A stretch of DNA of 64,000 nt from Acidovorax sp. CF316 (GTDB lineage: Bacteria; Pseudomonadota; Gammaproteobacteria; Burkholderiales; Burkholderiaceae_C). How positions within the stretch are numbered: the first letter of the stretch is position 1; each line of letters starts with the position of its first letter. Below the pieces are notes generated by a model. It saw nothing but the letters and a program-made list of their open reading frames with translations, was not told where the DNA came from and searched no databases. The stretch is from assembly GCF_000276605.1 (NCBI RefSeq), contig NZ_AKJX01000164.1, positions 41,106-105,105 of the forward strand. The letters run 5' to 3'. Positions 47,020 to 58,725 of this stretch are shown piece by piece. The translations under genes were made by a program, and so were the position numbers.

Positions 47020-48198
47020 ATGCTGCTGATCCTGTCGCAATGGCTGCAGGGGCTGTCGCCCGAGCTCGGCTTCTTCCGCGTGTTCCAGTACCTCACCTTC
47101 CGCGCGGTGATGGCGGCGCTCACGGCACTGCTCATCGGCCTGCTGGCCGGCCCCAAGGTGATCCGTGTGCTCACCTCGCTCAAGATCGGCCAGCCCATCC
47201 GTGGCTACGCCATGCAGTCGCACCTGTCCAAGAGCGGCACGCCGACCATGGGGGGGGTGCTGATCCTGCTGTCGATCGCGATCTCCACCATCTTGTGGTT
47301 CGACCTGTCCAACCGCTTCGTGTGGATCGTGCTCATCGTCACCCTGGGCTTCGGCGCCATCGGCTGGGTCGATGACTGGCGCAAGGTGGTCAACAAGGAC
47401 CCTGAGGGCATGCGCTCGCGCGAGAAGTATTTCTGGCAGTCCGTCATCGGCCTGATCGCGGCCGTCTACCTGGTGTTCAGCATTTCGGAAAGCTCCAACG
47501 CCAAGGTGTTCGAGCTGTTCCTGACCTGGGTGCAGTCAGGCTTCTCGCTGGACCTGCCGCCCAAGGCCGGCCTGCAGCTGCCCTTCTTCAAGGAGGTGAG
47601 CTACCCGCTCGGCGTGCTCGGCTTCGTGATCCTCACCTACCTGGTCATCGTGGGTTCGAGCAATGCCGTGAACCTGACCGACGGGCTCGACGGGCTGGCC
47701 ATCATGCCGGTGGTGATGGTCGGCTCGGCCCTCGGTGTGTTCGCCTACGTCACCGGCAGCTCGGTCTATTCCAAGTACCTGTTCTTCCCGAACATCCCGG
47801 GGGCCGGCGAGCTGCTGATCTTCTGCGCCGCCATGGCCGGTGCGGGCCTGGCCTTCCTGTGGTTCAACGCCCACCCCGCGCAGGTGTTCATGGGCGACGT
47901 GGGCGCGCTGGCGCTGGGCGCGGCCCTGGGCACCATCGCCGTCATCGTGCGCCAGGAGATCGTGCTGGCCATCATGGGCGGCATCTTCGTGGTCGAGGCC
48001 CTGTCGGTGATGCTGCAGGTGACCTGGTTCAAGTACACCAAGAAGCGCTATGGCGAGGGCCGCCGCCTGCTCAAGATGGCACCCCTGCACCACCACTTCG
48101 AGAAGAGCGGCTGGAAGGAGACCCAGGTGGTCGTGCGCTTCTGGATCATCACCATGCTGCTGTGCCTGATCGGCCTGTCCACGCTCAAGCTGCGCTGA
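47020..48198 (+). CDS. mraY: phospho-MurNAc-pentapeptide transferase MraY
   Basis: MraY makes lipid I on undecaprenyl phosphate in the inner membrane. The 392-residue protein has about ten membrane helices, KSGTPTMGG in the first cytosolic loop, DDWRKVV with the metal-binding aspartates, [10 protein letters not shown], and [11 protein letters not shown] near the end. GGGAGG six bases before the ATG is a strong ribosome site. murD follows after two bases. Confidence 0.96.
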   Translation: MLLILSQWLQGLSPELGFFRVFQYLTFRAVMAALTALLIGLLAGPKVIRVLTSLKIGQPIRGYAMQSHLSKSGTPTMGGVLILLSIAISTILWFDLSNRFVWIVLIVTLGFGAIGWVDDWRKVVNKDPEGMRSREKYFWQSVIGLIAAVYLVFSISESSNAKVFELFLTWVQSGFSLDLPPKAGLQLPFFKEVSYPLGVLGFVILTYLVIVGSSNAVNLTDGLDGLAIMPVVMVGSALGVFAYVTGSSVYSKYLFFPNIPGAGELLIFCAAMAGAGLAFLWFNAHPAQVFMGDVGALALGAALGTIAVIVRQEIVLAIMGGIFVVEALSVMLQVTWFKYTKKRYGEGRRLLKMAPLHHHFEKSGWKETQVVVRFWIITMLLCLIGLSTLKLR

Positions 48199-48200
48199 AC

Positions 48201-50303
48201 ATGAAGACCACGCCCCACGATCCCCACGCCCCCGGCTCCGAGCCAGGCGATCACCTGCCCGAGACGGCCGGGCGGGAGGAGGTGCGTGTGCCCGAGGCCG
48301 TGCACACCCCGAAGGCGACCGATCCGGATCCTGCAGAATCCGCCACGCCCGAGAGCGTGGCGGCCGAGCCCGAGGCCGGCGAGGGGACACCCGCCGACGA
48401 TGGCGCGCAGGATACCGATGCCACGCAGGAGTCCGCATCGGAATCGGCTTCTCCGGAGCCTGCAGCCCCTGTCGCCGCGCCAGCATCCCCGCCTGCCGAT
48501 GGCTATGTGGCCCCTGCCATCTCCGCCGCCAAGGCGGCCGCCGACTTCGTGGCCCAGATCTTTGCCGAGGTGAATGCGCCCGACACGACCGAGCCCGCGC
48601 CGCTGCTGGCTACGCCGACGGACGAGCCCGAGGGCGAGGCCGAGGCGGTGCAGCCCCAGGGCCGTCCGGGCGAGGGCATGCGACCCTACGAGGGCCGGCA
48701 TTTCCTGGTGCTGGGCCTGGGCGCCTCGGGCCTGGCCATGGCGCGCTGGTGCGTGCGCTGCGGTGCCAGCGTCACGGTGGCCGACACGCGCGAGGCCCCG
48801 CCCCAGCTGGCAGTGCTGCAGCACGAGCTGCCCGGCGTGCGCTTTGTCTCCGGCCCCTTCGACGCCAGCCTGGTCGAAGGTGGTGCAGGTGTACACGCTG
48901 TCTACCGCTCGCCCGGCCTGAGCCCGGCCACCGTGGCGCCGGTGTGGGCCGCGGCGCAGGCCATCGGCCTGGCCACCGGGGGCGAGCTGGGCCTGTATGC
49001 CGCGGCGCTGCAGTACCTGCGCGCCTCGCACGGCTATGCACCGGCCGTGCTGGCCATCACCGGCACCAACGGCAAGACCACCGTCACCTCGCTCACCGGG
49101 CAACTGGTGGAGCGCGCAGGCAAGAGCGTGGCCGTGGCCGGCAACATCGGCCCCACGCTGCTCGACACCCTGGCCGGGCACATCGACGCCGAGACCCTGC
49201 CCGAAGTCTGGGTGCTCGAACTCTCGAGCTTCCAGCTCGATGGCGCGACCGGTTTCGAGCCCACGGCGGCCACGGTGCTCAACATCACCCAGGACCACCT
49301 GGACTGGCATGGCGACATCGGTGCCTATGCAGCGGCCAAGGCGCGCATCTTCGGCGACACGGCCCTGATGGTGCTCAACCGCGAAGACCCCACGGTCATG
49401 GACATGCTGGGCACGGCGTCAGCCGCCACGGCGCAGGCAGCGCAACTGGCCTCCGGCAAGCCCGCCCCGACCTCGCGCAGCAAGCAGCCCGTGAAGGTGC
49501 CGCTGCGTGACCACCTGACCTTCGGCATCGACATGCCGCGTCGCCCTGGCGACTTCGGCATCGAGACCGTGGGCAGCATCCCCTGGCTGGTGCGCGCGCA
49601 CGAAGCGGACGAAACCCGCAAGCGCAGTACCCGCCGCCGTGCGGCCCCTGCGGGGCAAGGCGGCGAAGCCGCCGCTGCGCCTGAAGACGAAGAAGATCTG
49701 CACATCCAGCGCCTGATGCCTGCCGACGCGTTGCGCATCCGCGGGCGCCACAACGCCTCCAACGCGCTCGCCGCCCTGGCCCTGGCGTCGTCGGCCGGCT
49801 GCACGCTGTCGGCCATGCTGTTCGGCCTGCGCGAGTACCGGGGCGAGCCGCACCGCGTGGAGCCCGTGGCCTTGATCGATGGTGTGGAATTCTTCGACGA
49901 CAGCAAGGGCACCAACGTGGGCGCCACCGTGGCCGCCCTCAACGGCCTGGGGGCCGACCGGCGCATCGTGCTGATCCTGGGCGGCGATGGCAAGGGGCAG
50001 GACTTCGCGCCGCTGGCCACGCCCGTGGCGCGCTATGCGCGCGCCGTGGTGCTCATCGGGCGCGATGCGCCGCTGATCCGCACTGCGCTGCAGGAGAGCG
50101 GGGTCGCGCTGATCGATGCCGCCACGCTGCCCGAGGCCGTGCACCTGGCACGCGAGCGCGCGCGCTCGGGCGATGCCGTGCTGATGTCGCCTGCCTGCGC
50201 GAGCTTCGACATGTTCACCGGCTACGAACACCGCGCGCGCGTGTTCTGCGACACCGTTCTGGCCATGGCGCAGGACGCCGGCCAATCCCTGGAGGGCATG
50301 TGA
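48201..50303 (+). CDS. murD: UDP-MurNAc-L-Ala:D-Glu ligase MurD with long disordered extension
   Basis: MurD adds D-glutamate to UDP-MurNAc-L-Ala. The Mur ligase core starts near residue 160 ([16 protein letters not shown]), with [12 protein letters not shown] and [11 protein letters not shown] further on. At 700 residues it is much longer than the usual ~450-500. The first 159 residues are Pro/Ala/Glu-rich and look disordered, and around 400-510 there are two Lys/Arg/Ala-rich insertions. M160 (48678) could be the start instead, but the gap after mraY would then be 480 bases of open frame. It overlaps ftsW by one base. Confidence 0.92.
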   Translation: MKTTPHDPHAPGSEPGDHLPETAGREEVRVPEAVHTPKATDPDPAESATPESVAAEPEAGEGTPADDGAQDTDATQESASESASPEPAAPVAAPASPPADGYVAPAISAAKAAADFVAQIFAEVNAPDTTEPAPLLATPTDEPEGEAEAVQPQGRPGEGMRPYEGRHFLVLGLGASGLAMARWCVRCGASVTVADTREAPPQLAVLQHELPGVRFVSGPFDASLVEGGAGVHAVYRSPGLSPATVAPVWAAAQAIGLATGGELGLYAAALQYLRASHGYAPAVLAITGTNGKTTVTSLTGQLVERAGKSVAVAGNIGPTLLDTLAGHIDAETLPEVWVLELSSFQLDGATGFEPTAATVLNITQDHLDWHGDIGAYAAAKARIFGDTALMVLNREDPTVMDMLGTASAATAQAAQLASGKPAPTSRSKQPVKVPLRDHLTFGIDMPRRPGDFGIETVGSIPWLVRAHEADETRKRSTRRRAAPAGQGGEAAAAPEDEEDLHIQRLMPADALRIRGRHNASNALAALALASSAGCTLSAMLFGLREYRGEPHRVEPVALIDGVEFFDDSKGTNVGATVAALNGLGADRRIVLILGGDGKGQDFAPLATPVARYARAVVLIGRDAPLIRTALQESGVALIDAATLPEAVHLARERARSGDAVLMSPACASFDMFTGYEHRARVFCDTVLAMAQDAGQSLEGM

Positions 50304-51583
50304 TGGCTGCCACCACCGCCAACGCCCCCGCCAGCTTCGCTGAGCGCCTGTCCGGCTGGCTCGGCCGCCTCACCGGCAAGGCCGGCGAGGTGCTGCCGGT
50401 GCGCGTGGGCGGCACCGAGTACCGCCAGTCCACCACCACGCCTGCCAGCGTGCTCGGCTTCGACCAGGCCCTGCTGTGGGTGGTGGTGGCGCTGCTGGCC
50501 TGGGGCCTGGTGATGGTGTATTCGGCCTCCATCGCCATGCCGGACAACCCGCGCTTTGCCAACTACGCGCCCACGCACTTCCTCACCCGCCACATGATGT
50601 ACCTGGTGGTGGGCTTCGTCGCGGCGCTGCTGGCCTTCCAGGTCCCCATGAAGCTCTGGGAGCGCGCGGCGCCCTGGCTCTTCGTGGCCGCGCTGCTGCT
50701 GCTGGTGGCGGTGCTGATCCCGGGTGTTGGCAAGGTGGTCAACGGGGCGCGGCGCTGGCTGTCCATCGGTCCGGTGGGCTTCCAGCCCTCCGAGGTCGCC
50801 AAGTTCGCCGTGCTCATCTATGCCGCCGACTACATGGTGCGCAAGATGGAAGTCAAGGAACGTTTCTTCCGCGCCGTGCTGCCCATGGGGGCCGCCGTGG
50901 CCATCGTCGGCGTGCTGTTGCTGGCCGAGCCGGACATGGGTGCCTTCATGGTGGTGGCGGTGATCGCCATGGGCATCCTGTTCCTGGGCGGCGTCAACGC
51001 GCGCATGTTCTTCCTGATCGCGGGCGTGCTGGTGGCCGCATTCGCCCTGATGATCGCCAGCTCGCCCTGGCGGCGCGAGCGCGTGTTCGCCTACCTCGAT
51101 CCGTTCAGCGAGCAGCATGCGCTGGGCAAGGGCTACCAGCTGTCGCACTCGCTGATCGCCATCGGCCGCGGCGAGATCTTCGGCGTGGGCCTGGGTGGCA
51201 GCGTCGAGAAGCTGCACTGGCTGCCCGAGGCACACACCGACTTCCTGCTGGCCGTGATCGGCGAGGAGTTCGGCCTCATGGGCGTGCTCGCGCTGATCGT
51301 GCTCTTCCTGTGGATGACCCGTCGCATCATGCACATCGGCCGCCAGGCGATTGCCCTGGACCGCGTGTTTGCGGGCCTGGTCGCCCAGGGCGTGGCGATC
51401 TGGCTGGGCTTCCAGGCCTTCATCAACATGGGCGTGAACCTGGGGGCTCTGCCGACCAAGGGGCTCACGCTGCCGCTGATGAGCTTCGGCGGATCGGCCA
51501 TCCTGATGAATCTGGTGGCGATTGCGGTGGTGCTCCGCGTCGATTACGAAAACAAGCACATGATGCGCGGAGGCCGCGTATGA
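50303..51583 (+). CDS. ftsW: septal peptidoglycan polymerase FtsW
   Basis: SEDS-family glycosyltransferase that polymerises lipid II at the septum with FtsI. The 426-residue protein has ten membrane helices after a ~50-residue cytosolic start, and the family blocks [50 protein letters not shown] and [14 protein letters not shown] 50303 overlaps the murD stop (TGATG), with GGAGGGC just upstream. Confidence 0.96.
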   Translation: MAATTANAPASFAERLSGWLGRLTGKAGEVLPVRVGGTEYRQSTTTPASVLGFDQALLWVVVALLAWGLVMVYSASIAMPDNPRFANYAPTHFLTRHMMYLVVGFVAALLAFQVPMKLWERAAPWLFVAALLLLVAVLIPGVGKVVNGARRWLSIGPVGFQPSEVAKFAVLIYAADYMVRKMEVKERFFRAVLPMGAAVAIVGVLLLAEPDMGAFMVVAVIAMGILFLGGVNARMFFLIAGVLVAAFALMIASSPWRRERVFAYLDPFSEQHALGKGYQLSHSLIAIGRGEIFGVGLGGSVEKLHWLPEAHTDFLLAVIGEEFGLMGVLALIVLFLWMTRRIMHIGRQAIALDRVFAGLVAQGVAIWLGFQAFINMGVNLGALPTKGLTLPLMSFGGSAILMNLVAIAVVLRVDYENKHMMRGGRV

Positions 51584-52650
51584 CGGCGCCCAAGACTGCC
51601 CTCATCATGGCCGGCGGCACCGGCGGCCACATCTTCCCGGGCCTGGCCGTGGCCGAGGAGCTGCGTGCGCGCGGCTGGCGCGTGCACTGGCTGGGCGCGC
51701 CCGGCAGCATGGAGTCGCGCATCGTGCCCGCGCAAGGCTTTGCGCTGGAGGCCATCGACTTCTCGGGCGTGCGCGGCAAGGGCCCGGTCACGCTGGCCCT
51801 GCTGCCGCTGCGCCTCTTGCGCGCCTTCTGGCAGGCGCTGCAGGTGGTGCGCCGCGTCAAGCCCGACGTGGTGGTGGGCCTGGGCGGCTACATCACCTTC
51901 CCGGGCGGCATGATGGGTGTGCTGTGCGGCAAGCCGCTGGTGCTGCACGAGCAGAATTCGGTGGCCGGCATGGCCAACAAGGTGCTGGCCGGCGTGGCCG
52001 ACCGGGTGTTCACCGCCTTCCCCCATGCGTTCAGGAAGGGCCAGTGGGTGGGCAACCCGCTGCGCGCCCCGTTCACGCGCCAGCCCGATCCGGCCGAGCG
52101 CTTTGCCGGCCGCAGCGGCCCGCTGCGCCTTTTGGTCGTCGGCGGCAGCCTGGGCGCACGCGCGCTCAACGAGATCGTGCCCCAGGCGCTGGCGCTGATT
52201 CCGGCCGGGCAGCGCCCCGTGGTGCTGCACCAGAGCGGAGCCACCCAGATCGACGCGCTGCGCGCCAACTATGCCGCCGCCGGGGTCGAGGCCGAGCTGA
52301 CCCCCTTCATCGACGACACCGCCACCGCGTTTGCGCAGGCCGATCTCATCGTCTGCCGCGCGGGCGCGAGCACCGTGACCGAAATCGCCGCCGTGGGCGC
52401 TGCCGCCCTGTTCGTGCCCTTCCCCTCGGCGGTGGACGACCACCAGACCACCAATGCCCGCTTCCTCGTGGACGCCGGGGGCGGCTGGCTGGTGCCGCAG
52501 CGCGAGCTCACTGTCCAGGGCTTGGCCGCGGTGCTGAGCAACACAGAGCGACCGGAGCTGCTGCGCCGGGCCACAGAAGCCAAGAAGATGCAAAAAACCA
52601 ACGCCACCCATGAGGTGGTGACTGCCTGCGAGGAGCTTGCAACACCATGA
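51580..52650 (+). CDS. murG: lipid II synthase MurG
   Basis: GT-B glycosyltransferase that adds GlcNAc to lipid I at the inner face of the membrane. The 356-residue protein has [42 protein letters not shown] and [11 protein letters not shown]. It overlaps ftsW and murC by four bases each. Confidence 0.96.
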   Translation: MTAPKTALIMAGGTGGHIFPGLAVAEELRARGWRVHWLGAPGSMESRIVPAQGFALEAIDFSGVRGKGPVTLALLPLRLLRAFWQALQVVRRVKPDVVVGLGGYITFPGGMMGVLCGKPLVLHEQNSVAGMANKVLAGVADRVFTAFPHAFRKGQWVGNPLRAPFTRQPDPAERFAGRSGPLRLLVVGGSLGARALNEIVPQALALIPAGQRPVVLHQSGATQIDALRANYAAAGVEAELTPFIDDTATAFAQADLIVCRAGASTVTEIAAVGAAALFVPFPSAVDDHQTTNARFLVDAGGGWLVPQRELTVQGLAAVLSNTERPELLRRATEAKKMQKTNATHEVVTACEELATP

Positions 52651-54095
52651 AGCACGCCATTCGCCACATCCATTTCGTAGGCCTCGGAGGCGCGGGCATG
52701 AGCGGCATCGCCGAGGTGCTCTTCAACCTGGGCTACCGCATCTCCGGTTCGGACCTGGCCGACAGCGCCACCTTGCGCCGCCTGCAGGGCCTGGGCATCA
52801 AGACCTGCCTGGGCCATGCGGCCGCGCACATCGACGGGGCCGATGCGGTGGTCACCTCCACTGCCGTCACGGCCGACAACCCCGAGGTATTGGCCGCGCG
52901 CGACAAGCGCATCCCCGTGGTGCCGCGTGCGCTGATGCTGGCCGAGCTGATGCGCCTCAAGCAGGGCATCGCCATTGCCGGCACGCATGGCAAGACCACC
53001 ACCACGAGCCTGGTGACCAGCGTGCTGGCCGAGGCCGGCCTGGACCCCACCTTCGTGATCGGCGGGCGCCTGAACAGCGCGGGCGCCAACGCCAAGCTGG
53101 GCAGCGGCGACTACATCGTGGTCGAGGCCGACGAGTCGGACGCCTCGTTCCTGAACCTGCTGCCCGTGATGGCGGTGGTGACCAACATCGATGCCGACCA
53201 CATGGAGACCTACGGGCACGACTTCGGCCGGCTCAAGGGCGCCTTCGTCGACTTCTTGCACCGCATGCCGTTCTACGGCACGGCCATCCTGTGCGTGGAC
53301 AGCCCGGCGGTGCGCGACATCCTGCAGAGCGTGACCTGCCCGATCACCAGCTACGGTTTCTCCGAAGACGCCCAGGTGCGCGCCGTCAACGTGCGTGCCG
53401 AGGCCGGCCAGATGCGCTTCACGGTGCAGCGGCGCAACGGCGTCACCCTGCCCGACCTGGAGATCGTGCTCAACCTCGCGGGCGAGCACAACGTGCTCAA
53501 CGCGCTCTCGGCGATTGCCGTGGCGGTGGAGCTGAACATCCCCGATGAGGCCGTGCAGCGTGCGCTGGCCGGCTTCAAGGGCGTGGGCCGGCGTTTCCAG
53601 AGCTATGGCGACCTGCCTGCGAAGGACGGCGGCCGCTTTACCGTCATCGACGACTACGGCCACCACCCGGTGGAAATGGCGGCGACGCTGGCCGCGGCGC
53701 GCGGCGCCTTCCCCGGGCGGCGCCTGGTGCTGGCCTTCCAGCCGCACCGCTACAGCCGCACGCGCGACTGCTTCGAGGACTTTGTGAAGGTCATCGGCAA
53801 CGCCGACGCGGTGCTGCTGACCGAGGTCTATGCCGCGGGCGAAGCCCCCGTGGTGGCGGCCGACGGCCGTTCGCTCGCGCGCGCACTGCGCGTGGCCGGG
53901 CGCGTGGAGCCGGTCTTCGTGGACGACGTGGCCGAGCTGCCCCAGGCCATTGCAGACAACGCGCGCAATGGCGACGTGGTGATGTGCATGGGCGCGGGTT
54001 CCATCGGGGCGGTGCCGGCCAAGGTGGTGGACCTGCTGCAAGGCAACGACGACAAGCAAACCAAGGACAAGGCGCTGGCGGGGAGCGCGACATGA
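52647..54095 (+). CDS. murC: UDP-MurNAc:L-alanine ligase
   Basis: MurC adds the first L-Ala to UDP-MurNAc. The 482-residue ligase begins [17 protein letters not shown], has the ATP loop [24 protein letters not shown]-type [11 protein letters not shown], and the C-terminal [13 protein letters not shown] overlaps join it to murG and ddl. No murB lies between murC and ddl, unlike some other cluster layouts. Confidence 0.96.
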   Translation: MKHAIRHIHFVGLGGAGMSGIAEVLFNLGYRISGSDLADSATLRRLQGLGIKTCLGHAAAHIDGADAVVTSTAVTADNPEVLAARDKRIPVVPRALMLAELMRLKQGIAIAGTHGKTTTTSLVTSVLAEAGLDPTFVIGGRLNSAGANAKLGSGDYIVVEADESDASFLNLLPVMAVVTNIDADHMETYGHDFGRLKGAFVDFLHRMPFYGTAILCVDSPAVRDILQSVTCPITSYGFSEDAQVRAVNVRAEAGQMRFTVQRRNGVTLPDLEIVLNLAGEHNVLNALSAIAVAVELNIPDEAVQRALAGFKGVGRRFQSYGDLPAKDGGRFTVIDDYGHHPVEMAATLAAARGAFPGRRLVLAFQPHRYSRTRDCFEDFVKVIGNADAVLLTEVYAAGEAPVVAADGRSLARALRVAGRVEPVFVDDVAELPQAIADNARNGDVVMCMGAGSIGAVPAKVVDLLQGNDDKQTKDKALAGSAT

Positions 54096-55087
54096 CGACG
54101 ATGATGACGACGAAACTGGGTTCCAACGTGGATGTGAAGGCTCTGGGCAAGGTGGCCGTGCTGATGGGCGGCGCGTCCGCCGAGCGCGAGGTGTCGCTGA
54201 TGTCCGGCACCGGCGTGCTGCAGGCGCTGCGCTCGCGCGGCGTGGATGCCCATGCCTTCGACCCCTCGCAGAACGAGCTGGGCGAGCTGCGCCGCGATGG
54301 CTATGCACGCTGCTTCATCGCACTGCACGGCCGCCATGGCGAGGACGGCACGGTGCAGGGCGCGCTGGAGCTGCTGCGCATTCCCTACACCGGCCCGGGC
54401 GTGATGGCCTCGAGCATCGCGGTGGACAAGATCATGACCAAGCGCATCTGGCGCGCCGAGGGCCTGCCCACGCCGGACTGGCGCCTGGTGGGCAGCGTGG
54501 CCGAGACCACCGACGCGCTGGCGGCCCTGGGCGCACCGATGATCGTCAAGCCCTCGCGCGAGGGCTCCACCATCGGCTTGACCAAGGTCACTTCGCCCGA
54601 GCAATGTGCCCAGGCCTATGCACTGGCCTCGCGCTACGACCCCGAGGTACTGTGCGAGCAGTTCATCGAGGGCGAGGAAACCACCTGCCCGATCCTGGGA
54701 GAAGGCACCAGTGCCTATGCGCTGCCGGTGATCCGCATCGTCGCCCCCGAGGGCAACTACGACTACCAGAACAAGTACTTCACCGACGTCACGCAGTACC
54801 ACTGCCCGAGCGGTCTGCCCGAGGCCGAGGAGCGCGAGATCCAGCGCCTGGTGGTGGCGGCCTTCCGCTCGCTGGGCTGCCGCGGCTGGGCGCGCGCGGA
54901 CATCATGATCCGCGCCAGCGACCGCCAGCCCTTCCTGCTGGAGATCAACACCTCGCCGGGCATGACGGGCCACTCGCTCGTGCCCATGTCGGCACGTGCA
55001 TCGGGCATCAGCTATGAAGACCTGTGCGTGGGGGTGCTGGCCAGCGCCACCATGGACACGCCCGCCGGCAGCACCCTGGGGACCTGA
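54092..55087 (+). CDS. ddl: D-alanine:D-alanine ligase
   Basis: ATP-grasp ligase making D-Ala-D-Ala, 331 residues. The start [15 protein letters not shown], the [10 protein letters not shown] loop, the KYF-type [10 protein letters not shown] segment and [17 protein letters not shown] with the metal and D-Ala ligands are all present, as in DdlB. It overlaps murC by four bases and ftsQ by one. Confidence 0.95.
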   Translation: MTTMMTTKLGSNVDVKALGKVAVLMGGASAEREVSLMSGTGVLQALRSRGVDAHAFDPSQNELGELRRDGYARCFIALHGRHGEDGTVQGALELLRIPYTGPGVMASSIAVDKIMTKRIWRAEGLPTPDWRLVGSVAETTDALAALGAPMIVKPSREGSTIGLTKVTSPEQCAQAYALASRYDPEVLCEQFIEGEETTCPILGEGTSAYALPVIRIVAPEGNYDYQNKYFTDVTQYHCPSGLPEAEEREIQRLVVAAFRSLGCRGWARADIMIRASDRQPFLLEINTSPGMTGHSLVPMSARASGISYEDLCVGVLASATMDTPAGSTLGT

Positions 55088-55887
55088 TGAACAACGCGCT
55101 GCCCGCACCGCTGGACGTCAAGCTCATGAACATGACCGCATCGGTCCTGTTCGTGGGCTGCGCCATGCTCGTGCTGGCGGCGGGGGCCTGGTGGGTGCTG
55201 CGCTACCCGGGCTTTGCGATCGCGCGCATCGTCGTGCAGGGCGAGCTGGTGCACAACAACGCCGTCACCTTGCGCGCCAACGTGGCGCCGCACCTGGTGG
55301 GCAACTTCTTCACGGTGGACCTGCGCAAGGCGCGCGAGGCCTTCGAGCAGGTGCCCTGGGTGCGCAAGGCCTCGGTGCGGCGCGAATTCCCGGGCAGTCT
55401 GCACGTGGTGCTCGAAGAACACGACGCCGTGGCGTACTGGGGCCCCGATTCGGGGTCGGCCATGGTCAACACCCAGGGCGAGGTGTTCGAGGCCAATGTC
55501 GGTGACGTGGAGCAGGACGGCCTGCCGCGCCTGCAGGGGCCGGGCGGCACTTCGGGCGAGGTGCTGCAGATGTACGGCCTGATGCAGCCGGTGTTCGAGC
55601 CGCTGGGCATGGACGTGGAAGAACTCGCGCTGACCGGCCGCGGTGGCTGGCGCGCCACGCTGGACACCGGGGCCGTGGTGGAACTCGGGGGCGGCACGCC
55701 GGCGGAGGTGGTGGCGCGCGCCAAGCGCTTTGCGCGCACCCTGACCCAGGTGGCGGCCCAGTACAAGCGCCGGGTGGATGCGCTCGAGTCGGCGGACCTG
55801 CGGCACACGGGGGGCTATGCCTTGCGGCTCAAGGGGGTGACCACCACGAGCCCGGAGGCGGCCGCGGGTGCCGCCACACGGAGGTAG
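55087..55887 (+). CDS. ftsQ: cell division protein FtsQ
   Basis: Bitopic divisome protein of 266 residues: a membrane helix at about 17-38, then the POTRA domain (IARIVVQGELVHNN...LRANVAPHLVGNFFTVDL) and the beta domain with PWVRKASVRREFPGSLHVVLEEHDAVAYW in outline. It holds FtsB and FtsL. A TGATG overlap links it to ddl. Confidence 0.94.
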   Translation: MNNALPAPLDVKLMNMTASVLFVGCAMLVLAAGAWWVLRYPGFAIARIVVQGELVHNNAVTLRANVAPHLVGNFFTVDLRKAREAFEQVPWVRKASVRREFPGSLHVVLEEHDAVAYWGPDSGSAMVNTQGEVFEANVGDVEQDGLPRLQGPGGTSGEVLQMYGLMQPVFEPLGMDVEELALTGRGGWRATLDTGAVVELGGGTPAEVVARAKRFARTLTQVAAQYKRRVDALESADLRHTGGYALRLKGVTTTSPEAAAGAATRR

Positions 55888-55953
55888 CAGCATGCAGGCA
55901 AGGTACAGACGACGCGGCGGGCAGGGCAGAACAACGAAGGGCAGTGACTGAAT

Positions 55954-57183
55954 ATGGCAAGAGAATACAAAGACGTGGTGGTCGGCCTGGACATCGGCAC
56001 GGCGAAGATCATGGCCGTGGTTGCCGAAGTCCTGTCCAATGGCGAACTCAAGCTCGCAGGACTGGGCGTGGCCCCGAGCAATGGCTTGAAGCGCGGCGTG
56101 GTGGTCAACATCGACGCCACGGTGCAGAGCATCCAGCAGGCGCTGAAAGAAGCCGAGCTGATGGCCGACTGCAAGATCCAGCGGGTGTACACCGGCATCA
56201 CCGGCAGCCACATCCGTGGCCTCAACTCCAGCGGCATGGTGGCCGTGAAGGACAAGGAGGTCACCTCGGCCGACGTGGCGCGCGTGGTGGAGACGGCCAA
56301 GGCCATCAACATCTCGTCCGACCAGCGCCTGCTGCTGGTGGAGCCGCAGGAGTTCGTGATCGACGGGCAGGATGTCAAGGAGCCCATCGGCATGAGCGGC
56401 ATCCGCCTGGAGGCCAAGATCCACATCGTGACCGGAGCGCAGAGCGCGGCCGAGAACATCATCAAGTGCGTGCGCCGCTGCGGACTGGAAGTCGAGCAGT
56501 TGCTGCTCAACCCGCTCGCATCGAGCCAGGCCGTGCTGACCGACGACGAGCGCGAACTCGGCGTGGTGGTGGTGGACATCGGTGCCGGAACGACCGACGT
56601 GGCCATCTTCACCGGCGGGGCCATTCGCCACACGGCCGTGATCCCGATCGCGGGCGATCTGATCACCAGCGACATTGCCATGGCGCTGCGCACGCCGACC
56701 AAGGACGCCGAGGACATCAAGGTCGAGAGCGGCTACGCCAAGCAACTGCTGGCCGACCCCGAGAGCCAGGTCGAGGTGCCAGGCCTTGGTGACCGCAGCC
56801 CGCGCATGCTGAGCAAGCAGGCCCTGGCCGGAGTGATCGAGCCACGCGTGGAGGAGATCTTCTCGCTGGTGCAGCAGGTGATCCGCGAGTCGGGCTACGA
56901 GGAAGTTCTGTCTTCGGGCATCGTGCTCACGGGCGGCAGTGCCGTCATGCCCGGCATGATCGAGCTCGGCGAGGACATCTTCCTCAAGCCCGTGCGCCGC
57001 GGTATCCCCAAGTATGCGAGCGCGCTGTCGGACATGGTGGCCCAGCCCCGGGCATCGACCGTGATGGGCCTGCTCGAGGAGGCGCGCCTGGCGCGCCTGC
57101 GTGGTTTCAAGGTGGCGCAGAAGAGCGGCTCCATGAAGACGGCGTTCGGCCGCTTCAAGGACTTCATCGTGGGGAACTTCTGA
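55954..57183 (+). CDS. ftsA: cell division protein FtsA
   Basis: Actin-like membrane tether of the Z ring, 409 residues. Phosphate-binding text VVGLDIGTAKI and VVDIGAGTTDVAIF and adenosine loop LTGGSAVMPGM are clear. The 1C-type subdomain lies around 85-160, and the amphipathic membrane-targeting helix is the very end (GRFKDFIVGNF). It begins 66 bases after ftsQ and is followed by a 154-base gap before ftsZ. Confidence 0.96.
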   Translation: MAREYKDVVVGLDIGTAKIMAVVAEVLSNGELKLAGLGVAPSNGLKRGVVVNIDATVQSIQQALKEAELMADCKIQRVYTGITGSHIRGLNSSGMVAVKDKEVTSADVARVVETAKAINISSDQRLLLVEPQEFVIDGQDVKEPIGMSGIRLEAKIHIVTGAQSAAENIIKCVRRCGLEVEQLLLNPLASSQAVLTDDERELGVVVVDIGAGTTDVAIFTGGAIRHTAVIPIAGDLITSDIAMALRTPTKDAEDIKVESGYAKQLLADPESQVEVPGLGDRSPRMLSKQALAGVIEPRVEEIFSLVQQVIRESGYEEVLSSGIVLTGGSAVMPGMIELGEDIFLKPVRRGIPKYASALSDMVAQPRASTVMGLLEEARLARLRGFKVAQKSGSMKTAFGRFKDFIVGNF

Positions 57184-57337
57184 TGCGCTACTTCCACCAC
57201 CACAGTCCTGCCCGTGCCGGTCCCCGAATGCCCGGCGGGCGATGGCGATGTACAGGACCGCCATGCCGCTGCCCGCACCCAGAGACAGTTTTTCACATTT
57301 GGCCAATGCATACGAAGACAGAATCAGGAGTTCCAAC

Positions 57338-58594
57338 ATGACCATCGAAATGATCGAAGCCGAAACTTTCAACCAGGGCACCCAGATCAAGGTGATCGGC
57401 GTGGGCGGTGGCGGCAGCAATGCCGTCGAGCACATGATTGCCCGCAGCGTGCAGGGCGTGGAATTCGTCTGTGCCAACACCGACGCGCAGGCGCTCACCC
57501 GTAGCTCCGCGCACAGCGTGATCCAGCTCGGTGCCAGCGGCCTGGGTGCCGGCAGCAAGCCCGACAAGGGCCGTGATGCCGCCGAAGCGGCCGTGGAGGA
57601 CATCCGCGCCGCCATCGATGGCGCGCACATGCTGTTCATCACCGCCGGCATGGGCGGGGGCACGGGTACGGGCGCCGCGCCGGTCATCGCGCGCATCGCC
57701 AAGGAGATGGGCATCCTCACCGTGGGCGTGGTCACCAAGCCTTTCGAGTGGGAAGGCGGGCGCCGCATGACCAACGCCGACAACGGCCTGGCCGAGCTCG
57801 AAGCCAATGTCGATTCGCTGATCGTCGTGCTCAACGAGAAGCTGCTCGAAGTGCTGGGCGATGACATCACTCAGGACGAGGCCTTCGCGCATGCCAACGA
57901 TGTGCTCAAGAACGCCGTGGGCGGCATTGCCGAGATCATCAACGAGTACGGCCAGGTGAACGTCGACTTCGAAGACGTGCGCACCGTGATGGGCGAGCCC
58001 GGCAAGGCCATGATGGGCACGGCCACGGCCAGCGGCCCCGACCGCGCCCGCATCGCAGCCGAGCAGGCCATCGCCTGCCCGCTGCTCGAAGGCATCGACC
58101 TGTCGGGCGCCAAGGGCGTGCTGGTGCTGGTCACGGCCAGCAAGGGCAGCCTGAAGCTGTCCGAGTCGCGCCTGGCGATGAACACCATCAACGCCTACGC
58201 CTCCAAGGACGCGCACGTGATCTTCGGTGCCGCCTACGACGACACCCTGGGCGACGAGATCCGCGTGACCGTGGTCGCCACCGGCCTGTCGCGCCACAAC
58301 GCCCGCCGCCAGCCGATCTCGGTGGTGCAGGGCGGCCTGCGCACCGGTACCGACAACATGGCTTACCAGATCCCTGTGGCCGGTGCCGCGGGTGCGATGG
58401 GCAACGCCATGGGCGTGGTTCCTGGCCAGACCGGCCATGGCGGCGGCAGTTCGCAGGCCGACTACGGCAGCATGTCGGTGCCCAGCGTCTGGCGCACCAA
58501 CCGCACGCAGGCCGCCGCCCGCGTGGACGCGCTGTCCTCGGGCGGCATGGACGACCTCGAGATCCCGGCCTTCTTGCGCAAGCAAGCCGACTGA
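57338..58594 (+). CDS. ftsZ: cell division protein FtsZ
   Basis: Tubulin-like GTPase forming the Z ring, 418 residues. The GTP signature [10 protein letters not shown], the T7 loop [11 protein letters not shown] and the C-terminal partner-binding peptide [12 protein letters not shown] are complete; the linker before it is Gly/Ala/Gln-rich. CAGGAG seven bases before ATG 57338 fixes the start. It is the last gene before an intrinsic terminator. Confidence 0.97.
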   Translation: MTIEMIEAETFNQGTQIKVIGVGGGGSNAVEHMIARSVQGVEFVCANTDAQALTRSSAHSVIQLGASGLGAGSKPDKGRDAAEAAVEDIRAAIDGAHMLFITAGMGGGTGTGAAPVIARIAKEMGILTVGVVTKPFEWEGGRRMTNADNGLAELEANVDSLIVVLNEKLLEVLGDDITQDEAFAHANDVLKNAVGGIAEIINEYGQVNVDFEDVRTVMGEPGKAMMGTATASGPDRARIAAEQAIACPLLEGIDLSGAKGVLVLVTASKGSLKLSESRLAMNTINAYASKDAHVIFGAAYDDTLGDEIRVTVVATGLSRHNARRQPISVVQGGLRTGTDNMAYQIPVAGAAGAMGNAMGVVPGQTGHGGGSSQADYGSMSVPSVWRTNRTQAAARVDALSSGGMDDLEIPAFLRKQAD

Positions 58595-58638
58595 TCGCGT
58601 GGGTGAGCCGGGACCGTCCTGCGGTTCCTGACTCCTCC

Positions 58639-58662
58639 AAAGGGGCCTTCGGGCCCCTTTTT
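58639..58662 (+). terminator. intrinsic terminator after ftsZ
   Basis: A 9-bp stem AAAGGGGCC/GGCCCCTTT with a TTCG loop runs into a T-stretch 45 bases after the ftsZ stop. It should end transcription of the dcw cluster before lpxC. Confidence 0.85.
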
Positions 58663-58713
58663 CATGGGCCGCCCGCCATGGTCCTGTTGCAAGCGGGGTT
58701 GGGCGTCGCCTTT

Positions 58714-58719
58714 TACAAT
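58714..58719 (+). promoter_or_regulatory. -10 box of lpxC at leaderless distance
   Basis: TACAAT ends six bases before the lpxC ATG, so the transcript should begin at or beside the start codon. TTGCAA at 58687-58692 is 21 bases upstream, too far for a standard -35. Confidence 0.45.
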
Positions 58720-58725
58720 CGGGGG

